DNA from: Nemertoderma westbladi
Taxonomy: Eukaryota; Xenacoelomorpha; Nemertodermatida; Nemertodermatidae
Direction of reading: 5' to 3'
Assembly (NCBI GenBank): GCA_032718475.1
Contig: JAUCBJ010006903.1
Coordinates: 1 to 47,046 of the forward strand
Length of the DNA stretch: 47,046 nt
The notes beneath the pieces are model-generated. The model had not been told where the DNA came from. It saw only the letters and a list, made by a program, of their open reading frames with translations, and ran no database searches. A program made the translations under genes and the position numbers. Position 1 is the first letter of the stretch; each line of letters begins with the position of its first letter. Positions 40,522 to 47,046 of the stretch are shown here, one piece after another.

Positions 40522-41349
40522 ATGACTTCGTCACAACCAATGATGGTAACGGTGAGTGATTCACCCAGTCCAGGCGGAAAGAAAAGAAGATGGTCAATGT
40601 CGCAGATAAATAAAGCGAACAAAGAGACGCTTAGAACCATGGTCCGCGATCTCTGCTTAGAAAACGATGACATCGTCAAAAACTCGGGATCTACAGCACC
40701 AAGCAGTGTATCGGCTTCTATTCCTGATGATGCCGTCACTCAAATTCTGAACGAGGTGAAGATGTTGAAGGAGGAGGTGAAACAGCTAAACACACTCAAG
40801 CAGTCTGTCAACAAACTGACTGATGAGTTGAATAATGCATACATTATCATCAACCGTCAACAAGCTTTCCTCGAGAAGTTAGACGACAAAGAGCGAGAAT
40901 GTAATGTAGTTATAATTGGTCTTTCGGAGCAGCGTGGCGTGGAAAATATAGAGAACGATATGGATAAAATTAGCGCTCTGATGAAGGCATCAAACGGTCC
41001 CACACCTAGGGAACGATGGTCACTGAAACGCCTCGGAAGTCCGCCTTTGAACGCAATTGGCCCATCTAAACCGAGGCCAATTTTGTTGAAAGTACCGGAT
41101 AAAGAAACGCGCAATCTTATTCTTCGTTCTGGGAGAAGTCTGAAGGATTCCCCGCAGTTCAACAAGGTGTACCTCAAAGCGGATACGCATCCACTGGTAC
41201 GAGCTGAAGAAAATCGGCTGCGTAAGCGAGCTCGAGATGAACGCGACCGACCTGAAAATGTGGGTGTATCCATAAAGTATGACTACCGAAAACGCGTTCT
41301 TTTACGCGACGATGTCGTTATTGACAAGTTCAATTCAAGATTAAAATAG
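40522..41349 (+). CDS. LINE ORF1 protein (RNA-binding, coiled coil)
   Basis: 275 residues from ATG 40522, which follows GGCA. A basic, serine/proline-rich N-terminus (PSPGGKKRRWSMSQINKANK) is followed by a coiled-coil stretch with heptad leucines and valines (ILNEVKMLKEEVKQLNTLKQ), then a domain like L1-type ORF1 RNA-binding folds (ECNVVIIGLSEQRGVENI), and a very basic C-terminus (EENRLRKRARDERDRPENVG). Such proteins bind LINE RNA and form trimers. The stop is TAG at 41347-41349 and the frame stays open beyond it into ORF2. Confidence 0.85.
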   Translation: MTSSQPMMVTVSDSPSPGGKKRRWSMSQINKANKETLRTMVRDLCLENDDIVKNSGSTAPSSVSASIPDDAVTQILNEVKMLKEEVKQLNTLKQSVNKLTDELNNAYIIINRQQAFLEKLDDKERECNVVIIGLSEQRGVENIENDMDKISALMKASNGPTPRERWSLKRLGSPPLNAIGPSKPRPILLKVPDKETRNLILRSGRSLKDSPQFNKVYLKADTHPLVRAEENRLRKRARDERDRPENVGVSIKYDYRKRVLLRDDVVIDKFNSRLK

Positions 41350-44300
41350 GAGTTATCGGCCCGACGGATAATTGGCTTTCCTGAACTTAATTTAAATATT
41401 TGTTTTTGGAATATTGCAGGAATCAAGGACAAACTTTCTAGTGGTAGTATTATATCGTTCATAGTAAACTATGATTTAGTTTATATATCAGAGACTAAAA
41501 CGGCCGCCAGTGTTTCTGTACCAGGTTTTGCGACTATTTCAAACCCGTCAAAGTCACCACATCGTGGTGGTATAATCTTACTTGTTAAATACGCTATACT
41601 CGACAGAATCAAATCTATAGATAAGTCAGTAGAAGGTCAGATATGGATTGAGTTTGACTATATAGCTGATATATTGTTTGGTGGAGTCTATATTCCGCCG
41701 AATGATAGTCTGTACTACGATGATTCATTATTCGCCGAACTGCACCACAAATTTGACTCGTCAAAAGATTTCGTTGCGTTAGGTGATTTTAACGCTCGTG
41801 TCGGCATTCCACAAATCTATGATATCGACAATGAGATAAATACAAGTAATCTACACTATAGAAATGTATCTGATCTAACAGTTAACAAAAGTGGTCAAAT
41901 TCTACAGTGCATTTGCACAGCTACAAATTCGATTGTTTGTAATAATCTTTGTTCTGGGTACTCTAACCTAGGAGGAGGTCTAACTTATAAGAAAGGTGGT
42001 AAATGGGTGTCAGAAATCGATCTTTGCGTGTCGAGCTCTAATATTTATGGTACAATTGCAACGCTCGACGTACATCAAGTCATTCTAGGTTCCGATCACG
42101 CACCAATATCTATTTTGGTTAAGGTTGATAGAGAAAACTTTCGTGTTGATAAGAAGGGTCTATTTACTCGTAGTATGAGTTTGGGTCATTCAATTTATGA
42201 AGACGGTGACGCTGTTAAGCTTACTGGAGTAGCCATGGATATCAAAGGACTTTCCCATAAATTTGTCGAATGCGACAAGTTTGAGGCTAGGATTGCGCAA
42301 TGTGATCCTCCTGTTATCTCGGATACTAACGATGTCGATACGTTGTTGGACTCGTTCTTTGGGACAATCGATGAAGCAGCCCGATCGTGTCGAAGATCTC
42401 GTAACGATCCAGTGACCACAAGGGATCCTGATGCATGTCGATGGGATCTTATCATCAACTCAAATGATCCTAAAAGTTTATGGAAAGCTCTTGACTGGAA
42501 TGGAAACATTTCATTTGAAGATGAGAATAATGCAAATACTGCACCTGAAGATGAGGAGTTTAGGACTCATTTTGAGTCTCTTCTCAATCCTAGCGAACCT
42601 GCAGACATTGACTCCGACATCACTAGTACTATTTACGTACCATGTCTGGATGATCCATTTACTCAACGCGAATTTGCCGAAGGTTTGGCCGATATGAAAA
42701 CCAACAAAGGTTATATTGGGGTAAGCCCCGGCTTGCTAACTAGGCTTCCAGGTGCATGGCTAATATTCATCTTATCAATCTTTAATTTAATATTTATTGG
42801 TGCAATATATCCTGTAAAATGGGCTGTTAGTAAATTAATAACGTGTTTCAAATCTGGTAATAGATTAGATTGTGGCAATTACCGTGGTCTTAGTATAATG
42901 ACAACACTGTTAAAGTTTTTTGATATATTAATTTACAATCGGTTAAAATATTGGATTAATTTAGATAAATGTCAGGCAGGAGCTCAAAAAGGCCGAGGGT
43001 GCATTGAACACATCCTCGGACTTCGACTCATTATAGATTATGCAATTTTCAAGAAGTCTAAATTATACGTCGTTTTCATTGATTTTAGTAAGGCGTATGA
43101 CCGTGTTCCACGTGATAAAATGTTTGAACTACTTAAATCTTCAGGGTGTGGTTTTCGGATGTTATTTATTATTAAAGCGCTGTATTCTGCAACAAAATCT
43201 ATCTTAAGATCTGCTGTAATTCTGACTACTATTGGGGTCCGCCAGGGGGCGCCTTCAAGCGGGATTTTATTTTGTATGTATCTTAATAAACTTGTTATCA
43301 TGTTAAAAGAAGCTGTTAAATGTGATGGTTTCCTTGGTGCTTTAGTTTGCCTTTTGTTTATGGACGATACAGTAATAGTATCAACTTCTAGGAAAAATTG
43401 TGAAATTAAATTACGTGCTCTATACGATTATTGTACTGTTTTTGGTATGGTAATTAATCAAAAGAAAAGCAAATTTTTTGTAATAAACGGTAATGTTGAT
43501 GACAGTAAACCATTTATTTTAGGTACTACAGTTATTTCTACATGTGAATTTTATGTTTATTTAGGTTCTGTTTTCGCCGCTGATGGCCGCATATCTACTG
43601 CACTAAAACACCATATTATCATATGTGAGAGAACAATTAATAAATTTGCAATATTTTGCAGTAAGAATACATCACTCCCATTCGCTTTAAAGAAAAAGGT
43701 TTTTGATGCATGTATAATATCTTCTATTTTATATGGTTGTGAAACGTGGTTGTCTGTTAATGCATGTACTAAGCAAATTGAACCGGTCTTCAATAGGTTA
43801 ATTAAAATTTTACTTTCAGTACGTCAACAAACACCAATTGATTTGTGCTTAATTGAGTTTAATATCCCACCACTTAGTCACTATATTGTAAATGCTAGAC
43901 TTAAATATGTGAAAAATATGTTTAAGTTACCCGTGCACGATACTGATGTGCCTTTATATTATATTTATGATCTTTGTAAAGCTGCAAACACTCCCGGATA
44001 TCGTTGTTTAATGTCAGCACTTGACTACAAGGTCGATGACCCCCTAACTTCCGTCCGTTTACGTGTATTAAATAAACCACTTTCAGCTACCAAGTTCCGT
44101 ACTTACAGTGACACTATCAACCCTGGCCTTACTGCTCATCCACTATACAGTTGCTTGAAACCCGTCATCCCGGACTTTAAACGTGTCCATTTCACCAGAC
44201 TCCGTCTCATGTCACATAGACTCCGAGTGGAAACTGGTCGATGGACTCGTGTTGCTCCTGAGTTACGTGTTTGCTATTGTGATAATACCTCTGTACAAAA

Positions 44301-44454
44301 TGAACACCACGTACTATTAAAATGCCCGATATCTGAACACATTAGAATTAAGTTTGTACAGTTAGATTTCACCGATTTATCTTCATTATTTTCTACCGAT
44401 TTACTAGTTGATCTGTGCAGTTATGTCTCTGAAGTCCTATGTCTTTATTATTGA
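41350..44454 (+). CDS. LINE ORF2: AP endonuclease and reverse transcriptase, in frame with ORF1 after a UAG
   Basis: 1,034 codons follow the ORF1 TAG with no stop. The endonuclease is complete: NICFWNIAG, YISETK, VYIPPND, LGDFNARVG and ILGSDHAPIS. The reverse transcriptase has VFIDFSKAYDRVPRDKM (motif A), GVRQGAPSSGILF (B) and FMDD at 43357-43368 (C). The C-terminus has a Cys/His cluster (VCYCDNTSVQNEHHVLLKC). No ATG occurs in this frame before 42175, after the whole endonuclease. So normal initiation cannot give a complete enzyme; UAG readthrough or another non-standard route is implied, unless TAG is a mutation in this copy. Confidence 0.88.
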   Translation, partial: ELSARRIIGFPELNLNICFWNIAGIKDKLSSGSIISFIVNYDLVYISETKTAASVSVPGFATISNPSKSPHRGGIILLVKYAILDRIKSIDKSVEGQIWIEFDYIADILFGGVYIPPNDSLYYDDSLFAELHHKFDSSKDFVALGDFNARVGIPQIYDIDNEINTSNLHYRNVSDLTVNKSGQILQCICTATNSIVCNNLCSGYSNLGGGLTYKKGGKWVSEIDLCVSSSNIYGTIATLDVHQVILGSDHAPISILVKVDRENFRVDKKGLFTRSMSLGHSIYEDGDAVKLTGVAMDIKGLSHKFVECDKFEARIAQCDPPVISDTNDVDTLLDSFFGTIDEAARSCRRSRNDPVTTRDPDACRWDLIINSNDPKSLWKALDWNGNISFEDENNANTAPEDEEFRTHFESLLNPSEPADIDSDITSTIYVPCLDDPFTQREFAEGLADMKTNKGYIGVSPGLLTRLPGAWLIFILSIFNLIFIGAIYPVKWAVSKLITCFKSGNRLDCGNYRGLSIMTTLLKFFDILIYNRLKYWINLDKCQAGAQKGRGCIEHILGLRLIIDYAIFKKSKLYVVFIDFSKAYDRVPRDKMFELLKSSGCGFRMLFIIKALYSATKSILRSAVILTTIGVRQGAPSSGILFCMYLNKLVIMLKEAVKCDGFLGALVCLLFMDDTVIVSTSRKNCEIKLRALYDYCTVFGMVINQKKSKFFVINGNVDDSKPFILGTTVISTCEFYVYLGSVFAADGRISTALKHHIIICERTINKFAIFCSKNTSLPFALKKKVFDACIISSILYGCETWLSVNACTKQIEPVFNRLIKILLSVRQQTPIDLCLIEFNIPPLSHYIVNARLKYVKNMFKLPVHDTDVPLYYIYDLCKAANTPGYRCLMSALDYKVDDPLTSVRLRVLNKPLSATKFRTYSDTINPGLTAHPLYSCLKPVIPDFKRVHFTRLRLMSHRLRVETGRWTRVAPELRVCYCDNTSVQNEHHVLLKCPISEHIRIKFVQLDFTDLSSLFSTDLLVDLCSYVSEVLCLYY

Positions 44455-44617
44455 ATTAATCTAGTGCTAATTACTCTAGTTATTGATATTATTTCACGTA
44501 TTAATTATTGTGCTATATATATATATACATATTATTCAGAAATTGATTTGGAATTGTGCGCCATTATTATGATATTATAGGCCGGACGGGCCGCATACCG
44601 TCTACTACTACTACTGC
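44455..44617 (+). other. LINE 3' UTR with CTA tail
   Basis: AT-rich untranslated sequence, then GGCCGGACGGGCCGC (44580-44594) and a CTA repeat. GC-rich GGCCGGACGGGCC is near-palindromic and could form a hairpin recognised by the reverse transcriptase. Confidence 0.6.
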
Positions 44618-44751
44618 AGAGGATTAAATCCTGAGCAATTCCCAACTTAACGACTTACAGGTTCAGTCCAAACGTTCTAGAACAGTGGTGCAGATATTTT
44701 TTCTTTGAGCACCGCGTGATAAATCACCAACACTCAAAGTGAAATTGCACC

Positions 44752-45313
44752 AAATGGATTTCTTTTTAAACTGATAGTAACTATATGTAAAGTGATGAAA
44801 CATTGCACAAGGTAATTTTTTGCTAGTTTCCATGGATACATGGCAACTGCTAATCCATTTTCATGGCGCCACCATAAGATATATAGGGTCATATTGACAA
44901 TATATTTGGAATGTTTCATGATTTTAGCCCAAGGGGAACACGTATTTGGCAATAGTTTAGAAAACTAATGATATTTGTAAAAATTCACCTAAATTCCCAG
45001 TAAAAACGACATTTGAAGACGTATTTCAAACAGTTGCTTTGGTAACTGCTTTTTGAAATGTACCTCAATGGATTCTCGGATGTCGGTTTAGGGGGGGTAG
45101 GTCAAGGTTAGAATTCTGTAGAGTGAATAGAAAGTGGTGTTTTGCAAATGACCTCCTGTTGCCTTGGTGAAACGGGACCCAAAAATCCACAATTGAGCTT
45201 GGCATCAGACGGATTCGGAACCAGCACACTCGATTTAGTTTAACACCGTTGGATGCCAGCCATTACCTAAATTTGCCTTCGCCATCACTTTCTAGGCGTA
45301 TTTTCAGGATTTA
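44752..45313 (+). repeat. Dispersed repeat R1, copy 2
   Basis: Direct-orientation relative of 16317-16825, with about 50 extra bases around 44990-45050. It lacks coding potential. Confidence 0.85.
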
Positions 45314-45516
45314 GAAACAGAGTATACTACATTCCTAAAGAATGTAAATCACAGTGGCTCTATAAAACAACCGTTGTAATTATTGTAAGTCATAACTCTG
45401 TCTCGTATTTAATGCGCAGTATCTGAAAGGAACTGTTAATATTACCCTGAAAGTAAACATAGTTTTTGGAGATTATATAGTAGAGATCAATCGAATAATA
45501 CAAAGTAACCTACCCC

Positions 45517-45566
45517 TAAGGTGACCAGACGTCCCGATTTGGCACTCTGCGAATCTGGTCACCTTA
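45517..45566. repeat. 13-bp inverted repeat around 24 bp
   Basis: TAAGGTGACCAGA at 45517-45529 is perfectly inverted at 45554-45566. It may be a very short MITE remnant or a hairpin. Confidence 0.8.
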
Positions 45567-46890
45567 CCTGTGTAGTATCGTATAAATACATGATTACTGA
45601 CCTTGATGATTACATTATACCAGTACAGCAGTATACAGACCACCAGACAACCTTAGTCTGCAACCAGTACGCCCTCGTTGTGATCAGTCATTACCCACCC
45701 CCCTCACGCCGATAGAATTCAGTTTCCCTCACACGGTGGGTCATACTGCAAAGTATGGCGCAAAGACTGTCTTCTACTGTTGTCTGACTTTGTACGGACT
45801 AGCAAACAATATAAGACACTTAAATTAACAGGTTAAACTGTTAAAGGTCTAAAAGCGCGAACAATCTTATCAAATATTACATATTTACATAGGTTACATA
45901 GTGAATAGCTTATCGCTACTGAAATGTGCATTTTAGGACGTAAAAGCTTCCCCCCCCCCGTACCATGAAATTTTGACGACACACTATGTAGCACATGTTG
46001 GGCCAATAACATAACCGAAAGTTTCATGACATATGCAAAATTGGTTGAGTAATAGACATTTCATTTTAAAAACTCAGTTTATTGCCCTAACAGGAAAATA
46101 ATAAGAAAAAAATATTTCAAAATTTGGGCCAAAATTTGAAAAATAGCAGGCCACCTTGAAAAATTTCATAGAAAACATAACTTTTGATCGCTTATTTCAT
46201 GGGACCTTGATTTTTGGAATCTACAGTACGTCAAATTTTGCTTCATATGAGATGTTTAATGAATATTTCCGCAATTTCAAATTTTTTAGTGTGCGACCAT
46301 CTTAATTTAACTATTACTTTAGATCTTATTCAATCCACATGCCTCATAGTAAACGCGGTGTTAGAGTTGCTGTGGCACTAGTTCCCTTGATCCAAAAATT
46401 AAAATATTGGTATCTAACTAAGTTTGTACCCATTTGATGACATTTGATGCATGCAGGAAGTTCTTTTTTGAGTCATTTATCTTTCATCAATGTGTTATAT
46501 TGTTATAAATGTCATTATGGTGCATCGCGATGGGACAAAATTTCAACCCTCTTGGGATCCGTGAAGACATAGACGAAATTTAAAGAAATTTTTTTTGCCT
46601 TATTTTTTTACCATTTGGCAACTTTTGTGCACCGGTAGAACAATGAAATCGAAAAAAAAGTAAAAAACGCACCGCCTTAGTGAACATATGACCCGGGCAT
46701 TATTGGTTTTGGCTTCACATCAATACCACATAATTCGAGGTTAAGACCCTTAGATCCCTTCCTATAATAAATGTATAATAACAAACACCTCGAAAAATAC
46801 AGCTTGCCAACACATTGTTACTATCAATAATCAAAACTCAGGGGCTAATAAAATGGCAGCTGGCTTTGAAATTAATACTCCATATCTCAA
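45567..46890. other. Intron 10, right part
   Basis: AT-rich sequence with a 10-base C run at 45950-45959. I searched for Cys-rich, transmembrane or kinase exon patterns and saw none. Confidence 0.5.
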
Positions 46891-47046
46891 GAACCTGTGG
46901 CCTAGTGGTTGTAGTCTCGGCTTCCATCTCGAGGTTCCAGGTTCGAATCCGACATAAGGCCGAAACGCGTATGTGGTTTGGAGAAATTTGAGATAATTTC
47001 AAGGAAAATTACGCGATTACTAAATGTGAACACTACTCGGTTAAAA
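46891..47046 (+). mobile_element. tRNA-derived SINE, cut by the window edge
   Basis: Box A-like TGGCCTAGTGGTT at 46898 and box B GGTTCGAATCC at 46940-46950. The sequence after the head (GATTACTAAATGTGAACACT) resembles the matching part of the SINE at 4297 (GACTACTAAGTGCAAAT), suggesting one family. Confidence 0.65.

Larger units (their letters stand above)
40376..44617 (+). mobile_element. Two-ORF APE-type LINE, near full length
   Basis: Contains a 5' UTR of about 145 bp, ORF1 (40522-41349), ORF2 in the same frame after one TAG (41350-44454), and a 3' UTR ending in a CTA microsatellite (about 44602-44616). Both ORFs are otherwise open. The 5' end is approximate. The clade is uncertain: it has a two-ORF layout like CR1/Jockey-group elements, but its reverse transcriptase has FMDD and differs clearly from the LINE at 1136-3513. 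Confidence 0.85.

Noticed and set aside
40416-41273. Minus-strand frames opposite LINE ORF1
   Set aside because: Shadow frames; ORF1 on the plus strand has start, coiled coil and basic tail in the expected place.
39460-47046. Further receptor exons (transmembrane or kinase) in the right third of the window
   Set aside because: No Cys-rich, hydrophobic transmembrane or kinase motif flanked by splice signals was seen; the only coding sequence is the LINE.

Overview
This window is nuclear DNA from an animal, almost certainly an invertebrate. It holds GT-AG introns, tRNA-derived SINE heads, two APE-type LINEs, BEL/Pao and Gypsy LTR elements, cut-and-paste elements with TIRs, and kilobase-scale satellites. 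The host gene is the 5' part of a single EGFR/ErbB-type receptor tyrosine kinase on the + strand. Species cannot be told from the sequence; the mix of repeats would fit a marine invertebrate, which is inference.

Host gene: ten exons (5148-5423, 5755-5914, 14636-14782, 15596-15792, 16889-17031, 24400-24599, 24953-25146, 25452-25619, 27409-27484, 27654-27758) join in phase through consensus splice sites. They give about 555 residues: signal peptide, L1 domain, furin-like Cys-rich domain, L2 domain and the start of the second Cys-rich domain. No stop or frameshift is seen. Transmembrane and kinase exons must lie beyond the right edge, so everything from 27759 to 47046 is one intron, or at least contains no exon I can recognise.

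Layout: 1-3846 is a BEL/Pao integrase end fused in frame to a 5'-truncated CR1/L2-like LINE. 4297-4580 is a SINE. Intron 2 holds a 41-bp satellite (about 125 units) split by a 2.79-kb TTAA-flanked element with G24/C21 ends. Intron 5 holds a 6.5-kb TIR element whose core is a 39-bp satellite (about 115 units). Intron 8 holds a 30-bp satellite (about 47 units), each unit carrying TACTAAC. Intron 10 carries an 11.4-kb nest: an older Gypsy element (337-bp LTRs, 5 differences) interrupted in its reverse transcriptase by a younger Gypsy element (282-bp LTRs, identical, 5-bp TSD). A two-ORF LINE (40376-44617), a dispersed repeat, a small inverted repeat and a second SINE follow.

Most notable observations: (1) an 81-bp perfect palindrome sits exactly at the gag/pol boundary of the young Gypsy copy and breaks its frame; (2) in the LINE, ORF1 and ORF2 share one frame separated by a single UAG, and ORF2 has no in-frame AUG until after its endonuclease domain, suggesting readthrough; (3) two DNA elements are tied to satellites, one inserted at a TTAA inside the satellite and one whose own subterminal repeats appear to have become a satellite; (4) about 47 sense-strand branch-point-like TACTAAC modules lie upstream of a receptor exon. 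All positions and splice joins come from reading the sequence; no search or transcript data were available.
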